From positions 53,487 through 117,486 of the forward strand of contig JAGAZE010000022.1 in the NCBI GenBank assembly GCA_017940185.1: DNA of 64,000 nt, in the 5' to 3' direction. Origin of the DNA: Bacteroidaceae bacterium. Its GTDB lineage: Bacteria; Bacteroidota; Bacteroidia; Bacteroidales; Bacteroidaceae. The position numbers were made by a program, and so were the translations under genes. Of the stretch, positions 17,626 to 27,035 are shown one piece after another. The notes beneath the pieces were generated by a model that saw nothing but the letters and a program-made list of their open reading frames with translations, was not told the origin of the DNA and did no database searches. How positions within the stretch are numbered: position 1 is the first letter of the stretch; each line of letters opens with the position of its first letter.

Positions 17626-17910
17626 TTATTCTTTGGCTCCCAGGGTGTTGAGCTGGTCGATATATTCAGTAATGGTTTGGTTGAACTGTTCTATCAGATT
17701 GTCGTAGTACCGTTTGGGTTTCATTCCTGGTTCAGGATGCGAGATGCGGCGCAGAAAATCGTCCTGGGTGAACAGCACAGCATGTATCAACGTCGAGGCA
17801 TCTTCGCGCAGCTTTTCGTGCTCGTAAGTGCTCTGAGCCAGTATTTCAGTGGCAAGGGCTGTGCACACGTCGGTGATCATCTTCTTGAGTTGGCGTTTGT
17901 TGGTAATCAT
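17626..17910 (-). CDS. Small hypothetical protein
   Basis: A 94-residue helical protein (MITNKRQLKKMITDVCTALATEI...). No membrane segment or signal peptide is visible. The segment PGMKPKRYYDNLIEQFNQTI suggests a helix pair. No family is recognised. It lies between galK (51-base gap) and the acyltransferase gene on the same strand. Confidence 0.65.
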   Translation of the reverse strand: MITNKRQLKKMITDVCTALATEILAQSTYEHEKLREDASTLIHAVLFTQDDFLRRISHPEPGMKPKRYYDNLIEQFNQTITEYIDQLNTLGAKE

Positions 17911-17961
17911 GGCAATAGGGTTATAGTGTTAGTATACGTATTTGTTGCGTTGTGGGGCGTG

Positions 17962-19122
17962 TCATTGCAGTCGTCTGGCTCCGTCGCCAATCACGACATT
18001 GATTACTTCGGGCTGTTTTGCGTATTTGGCTAAGTATTGCTCGTTGGCTGTCTGTATGAAATGGTCGTAGCACTCTTCTTTCACCAGATTGATGGTGCAT
18101 CCTCCAAACCCTCCGCCCATAATGCGACTTCCTGTCACCCCACATTGGCGGGCTATATCGTTGAGGAAGTCCAGTTCTTCGCAGCTCACGTCGTAGTCTT
18201 TGGAGAGTCCATCGTGTGTTTCATACATCTTCTGTCCCACGGTCTCATAGTCGCCTTTCTGCAGGGCGTCACACACGGCCAACACTCTGTCTTTTTCTCC
18301 GAGCACGAAGCGGGCGCGGGTATAGTCTTCTTCTCCCACTTCGGCACGCACCTCATCGAGTTGTTCCCAAGTGCAGTCGCGCAGGGTCTCAAACTGTTGT
18401 TCAGGATGATGTGCAGCAATGACTTTTACCACATGTTCGCATGAGTTGCGTCGATCGTTGTAGGGACTGCCTACAAGTTCGTGTTTCACGCGTGAGTTGA
18501 GCAACACAAGCTTGTAGCCCTCAGGATTGAAGGGGAAGTATTCAAACTCGCGACTGCGGCAGTCGAGGCGCATGAGTTTTCCTGCTTGTCCGAAGATGCT
18601 GGCAAACTGGTCCATGATGCCACAGTTGACACCCACATAATTGTGTTCCGTTGCCTGCCCGGCCAGCGCCATGTCCCACTTCGGCAGTTTATTGTCGGCA
18701 AACAGGTCGTTAAGAGCATATGCAAAGCAGCTTTCGAGTGCCGCCGACGAGGACATGCCAGCACCGAGAGGTACATCGCCCGAGAAGGCGGTGTTGAAAC
18801 CTTTTACCTCTACACCTCTCTTCTTCATTTCCTGTACAATGCCATAGATGTATCGTGCCCATGTGGTGCGTGGACCTTTCGGGTCGTCGACACTGAATTC
18901 CACTTTGTCTTTCATGTCGATGGCATAGCAAATGACGGTGTTCAGCCCATTGGGTCTTAGTTCTGCCATTATGCCCTTGTCAACAGCTCCAGGGAATACG
19001 TAGCCGCCATTGTAGTCGGTGTGTTCTCCTATGAGGTTGATGCGACCGGGTGCGTGATAGATGTTGCCCGACAATCCGTCGAAATGTTTCAGAAAGCGTG
19101 AGTGTACGTGTTGTATGTCCAT
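17962..19122 (-). CDS. galK: Galactokinase
   Basis: Phosphorylates galactose to galactose-1-phosphate (Leloir pathway), in the cytoplasm. It has 386 residues. The GHMP signature blocks are all present: GRINLIGEHTDYNGGY (26-41), PLGAGMSSSAALE (118-130), and GGGFGGCTINL near 336. Asp of NCGIMDQFASIFG is the expected catalytic base. It is the third gene of a galM - transporter - galK run (gaps of about 30-40 bases), which makes galactose use the clear shared job. Confidence 0.96.
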   Translation of the reverse strand: MDIQHVHSRFLKHFDGLSGNIYHAPGRINLIGEHTDYNGGYVFPGAVDKGIMAELRPNGLNTVICYAIDMKDKVEFSVDDPKGPRTTWARYIYGIVQEMKKRGVEVKGFNTAFSGDVPLGAGMSSSAALESCFAYALNDLFADNKLPKWDMALAGQATEHNYVGVNCGIMDQFASIFGQAGKLMRLDCRSREFEYFPFNPEGYKLVLLNSRVKHELVGSPYNDRRNSCEHVVKVIAAHHPEQQFETLRDCTWEQLDEVRAEVGEEDYTRARFVLGEKDRVLAVCDALQKGDYETVGQKMYETHDGLSKDYDVSCEELDFLNDIARQCGVTGSRIMGGGFGGCTINLVKEECYDHFIQTANEQYLAKYAKQPEVINVVIGDGARRLQ

Positions 19123-19153
19123 TGTAATTTTGTATTGTTATTGTGTTCTGATG

Positions 19154-20470
19154 TTATGTTGTTGGTATGTCTTTATTGACGTTTCGCGAACCAATAAGTG
19201 CGTAGAAGAGGATATATGCGGCGCATGCTATAACTACCCAATAGCTTGTCATAAAGTTGTGTGTGAGGTCAGCCACCCATCCTTGCAGCGGTATGAGCAC
19301 TCCGCATCCGAACACCATTGTCATGAAGGCTCCACTGGCTATGCTGGTATATTTTCCGAGACCTTCAACCGCCATATTGAAGATGCCTCCCCACATCACA
19401 CTGGTGCATAGTCCGACTAGAATGAAGAAGAGTATTCCCACTGGTACTTGCGCCCACACTATTTGCATTTTGCCCCAATCGATTCCAGGCATGTTGATAG
19501 TGGTTGTTTGGGGAAGAAACATACCCAGTAGCACAAAGACGAGTGCCAGTGTGGCGACGACGCTTATCTGTTGTCGACTGGAAAACTTTGCTCCCAGCAG
19601 ACCTCCACAGAGTCGTCCGATGAGCATGAGGAACCAATAGAGTGCCACGATGCCTCCCACTATATTTGCATCTATACCGAGTCCGGGCGTGGCAGCATCG
19701 GGCTGTGTGGTAAGATATTGCATGACATAGGTGGGCGTTCCCACTTCCAGACCCATGTAAAGGAAAATGGCCAATATGCCGAGATTGAAATGCTGGAAGC
19801 TGAATGCGCTATATTTTTTTTGTGCCTTGGGAGCGGCGTCTGTCACCCTATCTGTTGTGGCGTGCTGATCGGGTTCTTGTATTTTGGTGAACATCAGTAC
19901 GATGAATGCCACGACAAACACTCCCATTGCTATGAACAATGCAGGTGTGGCATCTGATATTTTAGCCTTTGTTGCTTCTCCTATAAGCGAGCCCATGATA
20001 ATGGTTACAGCAACGGCTGCAAAAGAGTTGCACACGCCACCAAACTGTATCAGCTGGTTGCCGGTCTTTCCTCCTCCGCCGAGGATGTTGAGCATGGGGT
20101 TGACCACAGTGTTGAGCATACACATGCAGAATCCTGCTACAAAAGCTCCAAGCACATATACCCAAAAATTTGCCACGCTTTCCCATCCGCTCATCCATTG
20201 TATGAACACTCCCAGGAAACCGATGGCGATGGCCAGCAAGGCTGTCTTCTTGTAACCTATCTTTTTGAGGAGGATGCCTGAAGGTATTCCCATCACAAGG
20301 TAGGCGATAAAGTTGGCTGCATTGCCTATCTGTGCTGCGAAGTTGCTAGCACCAAACTGATTTTTCACAATCACTGCCATGGGGTTACAGAGATTGGTTA
20401 CAAAGGCAATCATAGCAAAGAGGAAGAACATCATGACGATGGCTGCCCACTGCTTTTGTTGTTTACTCAT
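19154..20470 (-). CDS. Glucose/galactose MFS transporter (FucP type)
   Basis: 438 residues and about 12 membrane helices. The N-terminal FAMIAFVTNLCNPMAVIVK, the A-motif-like GIPSGILLKKIGYKKTAL, and FVAGFCMCMLNTVVNPMLN are typical of the FucP/GluP sugar:proton symporter family. It lies between galM and galK, which points to galactose (possibly glucose) as the substrate. Inner membrane. The start at 20470 follows the galM stop by 41 bases. Confidence 0.9.
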   Translation of the reverse strand: MSKQQKQWAAIVMMFFLFAMIAFVTNLCNPMAVIVKNQFGASNFAAQIGNAANFIAYLVMGIPSGILLKKIGYKKTALLAIAIGFLGVFIQWMSGWESVANFWVYVLGAFVAGFCMCMLNTVVNPMLNILGGGGKTGNQLIQFGGVCNSFAAVAVTIIMGSLIGEATKAKISDATPALFIAMGVFVVAFIVLMFTKIQEPDQHATTDRVTDAAPKAQKKYSAFSFQHFNLGILAIFLYMGLEVGTPTYVMQYLTTQPDAATPGLGIDANIVGGIVALYWFLMLIGRLCGGLLGAKFSSRQQISVVATLALVFVLLGMFLPQTTTINMPGIDWGKMQIVWAQVPVGILFFILVGLCTSVMWGGIFNMAVEGLGKYTSIASGAFMTMVFGCGVLIPLQGWVADLTHNFMTSYWVVIACAAYILFYALIGSRNVNKDIPTT

Positions 20471-20511
20471 AATATCATTGTGTTAAAGGTTTCTCTTCTT
20501 TGCACGACACG

Positions 20512-21603
20512 TCATGCTCTCACCCCAAACTTATATATTGTCTTTTGCTTATATCTTCTGTTTGGATTGAGCACCACCGATGGGAAGTAGGGATGGTTGG
20601 GCGTGTCAGGGAAATGTTGTGCCTCGAAGCATACTGCCGAGCGTCGGGGGAAGGTGGCTCCGTGTTGTCCTTTGTAACCATCTGCCCAATTGTCGGTGTA
20701 GAATTGAAGTCCTGGTTCTGTGGTATACACTTCCATGGTGCGTCCTGTGATGGGTTCATACACTCTGGCGGCAAACGACAGTTCCTTCTCTTCTTTTTTG
20801 TTGAGCACGTAGCAGTGGTCGTATCCGGCACCATTTTTTATCTGCTCGTTGTCGGCGTCGATGTCTTGTCCTATCTGCTTGGGTGTGCGGAAGTCGAAGG
20901 GTGTATCTTTCACAAAGCGTATCTCTCCCGTGGGGATGCTGGTTTCGTCGATAGGCAGGTAGTAATCGGCATTTATCTCACACTCCAGGTTTTCAATGGT
21001 TAGTGTCGGGTTGGCTATTCCTGCCAGTGAGAAGAATCCGTGCGAGGTAAGGTTGATGATGGTCTTCTTATTTGTGGTGGCTAGATATTCTATCATGAGT
21101 TCATCATCGTCGGTGAGCGTGTAGACTACAGTCACCTTCACCTCGCCGGTGTAGCCTTCTTCTCCGTAGGCCGATGTGAGGTTGAGTGCCAGTGCGTGTT
21201 CATTCATTTGCAGTGCCTCCCACACTCTCGTGTGAAAGCCTTTGGGACCGCCATGCAAGGCGTTGGGACCATTGTTGGTAGCCAGATAGTATTCTTTTCC
21301 TCTGAGTTGAAATCTTCCTTTTGCTATTCTGTTAGCATATCGTCCTACGAGTGTTGAGAGGAACGGCTCGGGCGAGGTAATCACATCGCTGATATTGTCG
21401 TGCCCTTGTATGATGTTGGCATGTTGTCCGTTGCGGTCGGGCATCATTATCGCCACGATGGCACCACCATAATTAGTGATGGCCACTTCGTTGCCGCGTT
21501 GGTTGTGAAGAAAGTACAGGTCGGTTTGTTTTCCGTTGATGGTAGTCTGAAAGTCTTCCCGGCGCAGACCGCTGATGGGGACGTATGTGCTTGGTTGTTG
21601 CAT
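20512..21603 (-). CDS. galM: Aldose 1-epimerase (mutarotase)
   Basis: Interconverts alpha and beta anomers of galactose/glucose ahead of galactokinase. It has 363 residues. The family motifs are NALHGGPKGF (115-124), the catalytic base region NLTSHGFFSLAG with His188, and the acid region AVCFEAQHFPD with Glu327. There is no signal peptide, so it acts in the cytoplasm. It is the first gene of the galactose operon, with a near-ideal promoter 42 bases upstream. Confidence 0.95.
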   Translation of the reverse strand: MQQPSTYVPISGLRREDFQTTINGKQTDLYFLHNQRGNEVAITNYGGAIVAIMMPDRNGQHANIIQGHDNISDVITSPEPFLSTLVGRYANRIAKGRFQLRGKEYYLATNNGPNALHGGPKGFHTRVWEALQMNEHALALNLTSAYGEEGYTGEVKVTVVYTLTDDDELMIEYLATTNKKTIINLTSHGFFSLAGIANPTLTIENLECEINADYYLPIDETSIPTGEIRFVKDTPFDFRTPKQIGQDIDADNEQIKNGAGYDHCYVLNKKEEKELSFAARVYEPITGRTMEVYTTEPGLQFYTDNWADGYKGQHGATFPRRSAVCFEAQHFPDTPNHPYFPSVVLNPNRRYKQKTIYKFGVRA

Positions 21604-21644
21604 CGTTGTGGTGTTTGATGGGTTTCACATGTAATCTGTCCGAG

Positions 21645-21675
21645 CAAATGTAGTGATTTTAATTATCGTAGCAAA
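21645..21675 (-). promoter_or_regulatory. Promoter of the galM operon
   Basis: On the minus strand TACATTTG (21652-21645) has TTTG (21675-21672) 19 bases upstream, an excellent Bacteroidetes promoter. It is divergent from the promoter at 21702; only about 50 bases lie between the two -7 elements, so a regulator bound here could control both units. Confidence 0.75.
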
Positions 21676-21701
21676 ATATAGTACGAGAAAAAGATTTATT
21701 T

Positions 21702-21709
21702 TACATTTG
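21702..21709 (+). promoter_or_regulatory. -7 element for the glycosidase-like gene
   Basis: TACATTTG, 52 bases before the ATG at 21762. It rules out the upstream in-frame ATG at 21723 as the likely start, because the transcript begins near 21717 and the signal peptide opens at 21762. Confidence 0.6.
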
Positions 21710-21761
21710 CAGCGTTTATAGCGTGGATATCTCTACGTTTTTGGTTTATTTTTTCACTATT

Positions 21762-22790
21762 ATGCGCCGCTCTATTGTATTCTTTCTGTTCAGTGTCTCT
21801 TCACTGCCCTTGTGGTCGCAGTCGTCCGACTGGATGATGTCGGAGAGTGTTGCTCCTCATCGTTTTGAGGCTTCACAGGCTGTAAAACATGGCATTGTGC
21901 TCGACTTGAATGCCGACTCTATGGCCTTTGATGCTGGCATGGTGGAGTCGCCTTCCATTCACTACGACGACTCTTTGCAGTGCTATGTGATGGTATACAC
22001 TGCCTACGACCGTCGGAAGCACTCCTCTATAGGCTGGGCCACTAGCACCGACCTGCTGCATTGGCAGCGTCGTGGAGTGCTGTTGCGTCCGAGCGGAAAT
22101 GTGGACAATGGCGACGCCATGGGCACCACAGGCCCCTGTCTGCTCCACTATCGGGGAGTCTACTATCTGTTCTACCTTGGACTTAACACTGCGGGCTACG
22201 AGGGTCGACCTATCCACCTGTGTCTGGCTACGTCGTCGTCGCTGTCTGCCGATAGTTGGACCTATCGTGGCGTTGTCATTCCCACACAGCCTTCGGGTTG
22301 GGCCGACCGCGCTATCTTCCATCCCTGCGTGTGCAAGGTGGATGGTAAGTGGTATTGCTTTTTCAATGCCGAGGGCACTGTCGATGGTGAGGTGGCAGAG
22401 CGCACAGGCTTTGCAACTGCCGATGCACTTGAGGGACCATGGCACGTGGAACCTGAACGCATCTCACAGTTTGCTGAGCGCCGTGCTAAGGGCTTGGCCA
22501 TTCAGTGTGGCGATCCATCGTTGTTCATGTGGAGAGGACTGGTATACATGTTCTATTTCAACCTGTCGAATGGTGTTGTCGACCATTGGGCGTGGACCAC
22601 AAAGGGTGAATTTCCCCGTGGTTGGCGCTATGGTGGCGTGTGCATCAACAAGACAGCTGAAGACGACAAGTATGCCCACAAACCTTTTGTGCTTATCAAG
22701 GATGGTACGCTGTATCATTTCTACACCGCGGTGAGACGTGTCAACCGCCGCCGCATCGCATTGCAGACCTTTCAGTTGTATACAGAGTGA
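21762..22790 (+). CDS. Secreted beta-propeller glycosidase-like protein (GH43/GH32/GH130-type fold)
   Basis: 342 residues with a signal peptide (MRRSIVFFLFSVSSLPLWSQ). Repeated blade-like segments are seen: ESPSIHYDDSLQCYVMVYTA, SIGWATSTDLLHWQRRG, TGPCLLHYRGVYYLFYLG, KVDGKWYCFFNAEG and GDPSLFMWRGLVYMFYF. This pattern belongs to five-bladed propeller glycosidases acting on plant or host glycans. The acidic residues in ESPS and GDPS are candidate catalytic positions. The exact GH family cannot be set by eye. It is divergent from the galactose operon, which suggests it may release galactose- or arabinose-type sugars; that is inference. Confidence 0.75.
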   Translation: MRRSIVFFLFSVSSLPLWSQSSDWMMSESVAPHRFEASQAVKHGIVLDLNADSMAFDAGMVESPSIHYDDSLQCYVMVYTAYDRRKHSSIGWATSTDLLHWQRRGVLLRPSGNVDNGDAMGTTGPCLLHYRGVYYLFYLGLNTAGYEGRPIHLCLATSSSLSADSWTYRGVVIPTQPSGWADRAIFHPCVCKVDGKWYCFFNAEGTVDGEVAERTGFATADALEGPWHVEPERISQFAERRAKGLAIQCGDPSLFMWRGLVYMFYFNLSNGVVDHWAWTTKGEFPRGWRYGGVCINKTAEDDKYAHKPFVLIKDGTLYHFYTAVRRVNRRRIALQTFQLYTE

Positions 22791-22834
22791 CAAGTTCTCA
22801 CAGTAACCTCTCTCCCCTCCCCATGCTCCTATTT

Positions 22835-22878
22835 ACACATAAAACCGACTGCTGTGTTTGGCAGTCGGTTTTATGTGT
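22835..22878. terminator. Bidirectional terminator between the glycosidase gene and atpG
   Basis: ACACATAAAACCGACTGC pairs perfectly with GCAGTCGGTTTTATGTGT around an 8-base loop. A-rich and T-rich sides serve both convergent transcripts. Confidence 0.85.
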
Positions 22879-22896
22879 AGATTGTTAAGATGCGGA

Positions 22897-23865
22897 TTAG
22901 TTGTTGACCGATCCTCCCACAATGTCGAGCAGTTCGTTGGTGATAGCCTGCTGACGACTTTTGTTGTATTGCAGGTTGAGCTGTCGTAGCAGTTCGTCGG
23001 CATTGTCTGTCGCTGTCTGCATGGCCACCATTCGTGCCGCGTGCTCACTGGCCACGCTGTCGAGCAATGCCGTGTAGAGCATCAGGTGCAACAGCTTCGG
23101 GATGAGTTTGTTGAGCACACTGTCCATATCGGGCTCCACGATGAAGTTGTCGTTGAGCGGCTTCGCTTCTTCCTGTTGGTGGTGTTGCCGTTCTCCTCTT
23201 TGCCGCAGATACTCTTGCGCTTCCTTGGTTACGATATTGGTGGTCAGGTCGCGCTCTTTGTCGCGATTGAGTTCTTCTTCGATATCGATGGGCAGGAATG
23301 TTTTTCTTGTAAGAATCTGAGAGCCTGCGCTCTTAAAGTGGTGGTAGATGAGTTCCACTTTGTCAATATCGCCATGCCGGAACTTTTTCCCGAGTTCCAT
23401 CGCTATCTCAATACACTGTTGCACATTGGGCTTGTCAGCCAGTGCTGTATAGTCTCCGCAAGCCTTGAGTCCGAGCTTTCCGACCTTCTCAGCTACTTTC
23501 CGTCCTATGGGATACACTTCAATATTTTCTGTGCCGATGGTGTCGCTGTATTGTTGCACAGCTTGTTGCATCATTTTAATGATGTTGGCATTGAATCCAC
23601 CACACAGTGAGCTATTGGATGCATAGACCACCAGTGCTACCTTTTTCACTGGTCGTGGTTGGTCGTACACCGATTGTGCTTCGGCTTCGGCGGCGAGAAA
23701 TGATTTGAGTATGTGTTCGAGCAGGTTTTCGTAAGGCAACATGTTTTCTATCATCACTTGTGCATGGTGCAACTTGGATGATGCTACCATTTTCATGGCG
23801 CTTGTTATTTTTCGGGTGCTGTTGACACTGCCGATACGGTTTTTTATCTCTTTTAGCGATGCCAT
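22897..23865 (-). CDS. atpG: ATP synthase F1 subunit gamma
   Basis: Central rotor shaft of the F1Fo ATP synthase. It has 322 residues, somewhat longer than the usual about 290. The N-terminal helix MASLKEIKNRIGSVNSTRKI and TSAMKMVASSKLHHAQ, and the C-terminal MVAMQTATDNADEL...LQYNKSRQQAITNEL are the conserved coiled-coil ends. An insertion rich in charged residues near 215-245 (RGERQHHQQEEAKP) accounts for the extra length. It is the last gene of the atp operon, and a terminator follows. Confidence 0.96.
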   Translation of the reverse strand: MASLKEIKNRIGSVNSTRKITSAMKMVASSKLHHAQVMIENMLPYENLLEHILKSFLAAEAEAQSVYDQPRPVKKVALVVYASNSSLCGGFNANIIKMMQQAVQQYSDTIGTENIEVYPIGRKVAEKVGKLGLKACGDYTALADKPNVQQCIEIAMELGKKFRHGDIDKVELIYHHFKSAGSQILTRKTFLPIDIEEELNRDKERDLTTNIVTKEAQEYLRQRGERQHHQQEEAKPLNDNFIVEPDMDSVLNKLIPKLLHLMLYTALLDSVASEHAARMVAMQTATDNADELLRQLNLQYNKSRQQAITNELLDIVGGSVNN

Positions 23866-23893
23866 AAGTGTGTAGTGATGTTGCTGGGCAGTA

Positions 23894-25468
23894 TTATACA
23901 GCCACTCCTGCTATTACTTTTTCTATTGTCTGTGTCACCTCTTCGGTGAGTTGTCCTTTTTCGAGTGTCTCTATCACCTCGGGATGCGCAGTGCGGAGCG
24001 TGTTGAGGAATGCAGTCTGGCATTCTCTTACTTTCTCCACGGGAATGTCTTTCATCAGTCCGTTTACGCCGCAGTATAGTATGGCTATCTGTTCTCCTAC
24101 GGGCATGGGGCTGTATTGTGGTTGTATGAGTAGCTGGTTGTTTTTTCTTCCTCTGTCGAGTGTCATGGCTGTCACGGCATCCATGTCGGAAGAGAATTTG
24201 GAGAATGCCTCAAGCTCGCGGTACTGCGCCATATCGATTTTCAGTGTTCCGGCCACTTTTTTCATGCTCTTTATCTGTGCCGATCCGCCCACACGCGACA
24301 CGCTGATACCCACATTGATGGCGGGACGGAAACCTTGGTTGAACAGGTCGGTCTCAAGGTATATCTGTCCGTCTGTGATGGATATCACATTGGTGGGTAT
24401 GTATGCCGATACGTCACCGGCCTGTGTTTCGATGATAGGCAGTGCGGTGAGCGAGCCGCCTCCTCTCACATGTCCCTTCATGGATGGGGGCAGGTCGTTC
24501 ATTTTTTCAGCAACCTCCTGTTGGTCGTTGATGCGTGCGGCACGCTCCAGCAGACGGCTGTGCAGGTAGAACACGTCACCTGGATAGGCTTCGCGTCCCG
24601 AGGGTCGGCGCAGGATGAGCGACACCTCACGGTAGGCCACGGCCTGTTTCGAGAGGTCATCGTATACGACGAGTGCCGAGAGCCCTCTGTCGCGGAAGTA
24701 TTCTCCGATGGCGGCGCCTGCGAAGGGAGCGTAGTATTGCATGGCGGCAGGGTCGGCAGCAGTGGCCGATACGATAATGGTATAGGGCAATGCGCCATGC
24801 TCTTTGAGGTTCTGCACCAGTGCTGCCACGGTGGAGGCCTTCTGTCCGATGGCTACATAGATGCAGTAGACGGGGTTTCCTGCCTCATAGAAACTCTTCT
24901 GGTTGATGATGGTATCGACGGCGATGGCTGTCTTTCCGGTTTGGCGGTCGCCGATGATGAGCTCGCGCTGTCCTCTACCGATAGGTATCATAGAGTCGAC
25001 AGCCTTCAGGCCTGTCTGCAGGGGCTCCTTCACGGGTTGACGATAAATCACGCCAGGTGCCTTTCTGTCGAGCGGCATTTCAAAGGCTTCGCTCAGGTCG
25101 ATATCACCCTTTCCGTCGATAGCTTGTCCGAGCGGGTTAATCACGCGGCCGAGCATGTTGTCGTTGACACGGATAGATGCGATGCGTTTGGTGCGCTTCA
25201 CGGTCATTCCTTCTTTAATGCCCGAGGTGGTGCCCAGGAGCACGCATCCCACATTGTCTTCTTCAAGGTTCATGACGATGGCCATGGTGCCGTTTTCAAA
25301 CTCGAGCAGTTCGTTGGCTTCGGCATTATGCAGGCCATAGATACGTGCTACTCCGTCGCTGACCTCCAGCACGGTGCCTACTTCGTCGAATTGTGAGTTG
25401 TCTTGCAGGTCGCGGAGTTGCTGTAGGAGTATATCGGATACTTCACTGGGCTTGATTTTGTCTGACAT
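23894..25468 (-). CDS. atpA: ATP synthase F1 subunit alpha
   Basis: Non-catalytic nucleotide-binding subunit of F1. It has 524 residues. Walker [10 protein letters not shown] is near residue 170. The family signature [17 protein letters not shown] and the conserved [20 protein letters not shown] are present. It lies between atpH and atpG in the split Bacteroidetes operon order. Confidence 0.98.
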   Translation of the reverse strand: MSDKIKPSEVSDILLQQLRDLQDNSQFDEVGTVLEVSDGVARIYGLHNAEANELLEFENGTMAIVMNLEEDNVGCVLLGTTSGIKEGMTVKRTKRIASIRVNDNMLGRVINPLGQAIDGKGDIDLSEAFEMPLDRKAPGVIYRQPVKEPLQTGLKAVDSMIPIGRGQRELIIGDRQTGKTAIAVDTIINQKSFYEAGNPVYCIYVAIGQKASTVAALVQNLKEHGALPYTIIVSATAADPAAMQYYAPFAGAAIGEYFRDRGLSALVVYDDLSKQAVAYREVSLILRRPSGREAYPGDVFYLHSRLLERAARINDQQEVAEKMNDLPPSMKGHVRGGGSLTALPIIETQAGDVSAYIPTNVISITDGQIYLETDLFNQGFRPAINVGISVSRVGGSAQIKSMKKVAGTLKIDMAQYRELEAFSKFSSDMDAVTAMTLDRGRKNNQLLIQPQYSPMPVGEQIAILYCGVNGLMKDIPVEKVRECQTAFLNTLRTAHPEVIETLEKGQLTEEVTQTIEKVIAGVAV

Positions 25469-25516
25469 GATAGTATGTGTTGTGTGTTTGTTTTCAGTTG
25501 TGGGGGTGACAGGGTA

Positions 25517-26062
25517 TTATTGTTGCTGAAGTTGCTTGAGTATATTGTTGAGTTGCGTCTTCACGCTTGCGTCCATACGATAGGTATCGTATTCAAGTAT
25601 GAATCCGCCTATTATCTCCGTGTCTACTTCTGTGGTAAAGTGCACTTGGGCATTGGTTCTCTTTTCCACGAGCGCTCTCATCTTTTGTTGTGTGTCATTA
25701 TCAGTTTCTACGGCAGTGATGAGTCGTGCGTCGATGAGTTGCTTGTCTTTGCGGTATTGTGCTATGTATGCGTGTGCTATGTAGGGCATAGCTTCTTCCC
25801 TGCCTTTGCTTACCACGAGGTTGATGAAGCGTTGCACCTCTTCTATGGGTTGCTGCTTGTCGTCGCATGCCGTATTGAGCAGTTGGCTTTTTGCCTTTTT
25901 GGCAATCATGGGGTTGGCTATGGCGGCCCTGAGTTCGGGTGTGTGCTGCCAGGCGCTGAGCAGTTGCTGCATCTGTGTGTATGCAGCTTGCTCGTTGTGC
26001 GTTTCGGTGCACCTTTTATAGAGTGCGCGTGCATAGCGTACGGAGATTATTCCTGTGTCCAT
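25517..26062 (-). CDS. atpH: ATP synthase F1 subunit delta
   Basis: Peripheral-stalk subunit linking b to the top of F1. It has 181 residues. The N-terminal ISVRYARALYK and the C-terminal block FTTEVDTEIIGGFILEYDTYRMDASVKTQL fit the OSCP/delta family. Five bases separate it from atpF. Confidence 0.94.
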   Translation of the reverse strand: MDTGIISVRYARALYKRCTETHNEQAAYTQMQQLLSAWQHTPELRAAIANPMIAKKAKSQLLNTACDDKQQPIEEVQRFINLVVSKGREEAMPYIAHAYIAQYRKDKQLIDARLITAVETDNDTQQKMRALVEKRTNAQVHFTTEVDTEIIGGFILEYDTYRMDASVKTQLNNILKQLQQQ

Positions 26063-26067
26063 CTCGT

Positions 26068-26577
26068 TTAGTGTGTAGTTGTCGCCTGTTGTGTTGTTTC
26101 ATCGAGCAGGCGTTGTATGTGTTGCATCTGCAGTGCGTCGTTGTTGAGTCTTTCGCGCAGCACTTTTTCCGATATGGCGACTGATAGTGTTGCCACTTGC
26201 GCTTTGATGTCGCGCAGTGCGTTTTGCTTTTCGTTTTCTATCTCAGCCTTGGCTTCGCTTATGAGGCGTGCACCCTCACTCTTGGCTTTTTGTTGTGCTT
26301 GCTCTATGAGCGCGTCGCGTGTCTGTGCGGCTTCTTTCAGTATGGCTGTTTGTTGCTCGCGCGCTTCTTGCAGTATCTGTTCGCCTTCGGCTTTGATGTT
26401 TGCGAGTCGCTCATTGGCTTCGTGTGCTTTGCGCAGGCTGTCGTCGATGAACGCTTTGCGCTCGTTCACCATTTTGGTGATGACAGGGAAACCCCATTTC
26501 CACAAGATGAGGAATACCACGAGGAAAACGACGGTCATCCAAAAGAGTAGGCCGAAATCGGGAGTTATCAGTGACAT
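26068..26577 (-). CDS. atpF: ATP synthase Fo subunit b
   Basis: Membrane anchor and peripheral stalk. It has 169 residues from the ATG at 26577 (MSLITPDFGLLFWMTVVFLV). That start puts the single membrane helix right at the N-terminus as in the family; an in-frame ATG 37 codons upstream would add a proline/histidine-rich tail unlike any b subunit. The rest is a long charged helix ending KVLRERLNNDALQMQHIQRLLDE. It overlaps no neighbour, and 132 bases separate it from atpE. Confidence 0.93.
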   Translation of the reverse strand: MSLITPDFGLLFWMTVVFLVVFLILWKWGFPVITKMVNERKAFIDDSLRKAHEANERLANIKAEGEQILQEAREQQTAILKEAAQTRDALIEQAQQKAKSEGARLISEAKAEIENEKQNALRDIKAQVATLSVAISEKVLRERLNNDALQMQHIQRLLDETTQQATTTH

Positions 26578-26709
26578 GTGTAGTGTGTGTTGATGTGTTG
26601 TGTTACTACCTTGTTGGGGTGTGTCGGGGTGTGCCACGCTCCCCATCCCTGCAACCTGGCCATGGGCCGGCTGCATGGGTGGGTGCATGTGTGGTGTGTG
26701 AATGTCTGC

Positions 26710-26952
26710 TTACACGAAGAGTGCAAGAATAGAAATCACGAGTGCAAGGAAGGTAGCACCTTCCACGAGGGCTGCAGCTAGGATCATTGCCGACTGTATG
26801 CCGCTCATCTTTTCGGGCTGGCGAGCCATGGCGTCCATGGCGGAACTACCAATCTTACCTATTCCCAGACCGGCACCTATTACGGCGAGGCCGGCTCCGA
26901 TGGTTGCACCTACTTTTGCAATTGCTGCGTCTGCTAATAGTAATGAAATCAT
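26710..26952 (-). CDS. atpE: ATP synthase Fo subunit c
   Basis: Rotor-ring subunit, 80 residues, two membrane helices joined by the polar loop ARQPE. The carboxylate that carries the ion is Glu in ALVEGATF. The positions that hold Na+ in sodium-type rings (a Gln in helix 1 and Ser/Thr after the Glu) are Ile and Gly here, so the ring reads as proton-type. It is placed between atpB and atpF, the usual Fo order. Confidence 0.95.
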   Translation of the reverse strand: MISLLLADAAIAKVGATIGAGLAVIGAGLGIGKIGSSAMDAMARQPEKMSGIQSAMILAAALVEGATFLALVISILALFV

Positions 26953-27035
26953 GATGTTGGTTGGTTTTTGAGGTTATTATTGTATTATTGTGTTGTCTTT
27001 TATATCGGCCTAGTATTACGTTTTCCGGTGTATTG

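Noticed and set aside
24335-25396. A 353-codon plus-strand frame opposite atpA
   Set aside because: atpA is certain. The opposite frame is a shadow.
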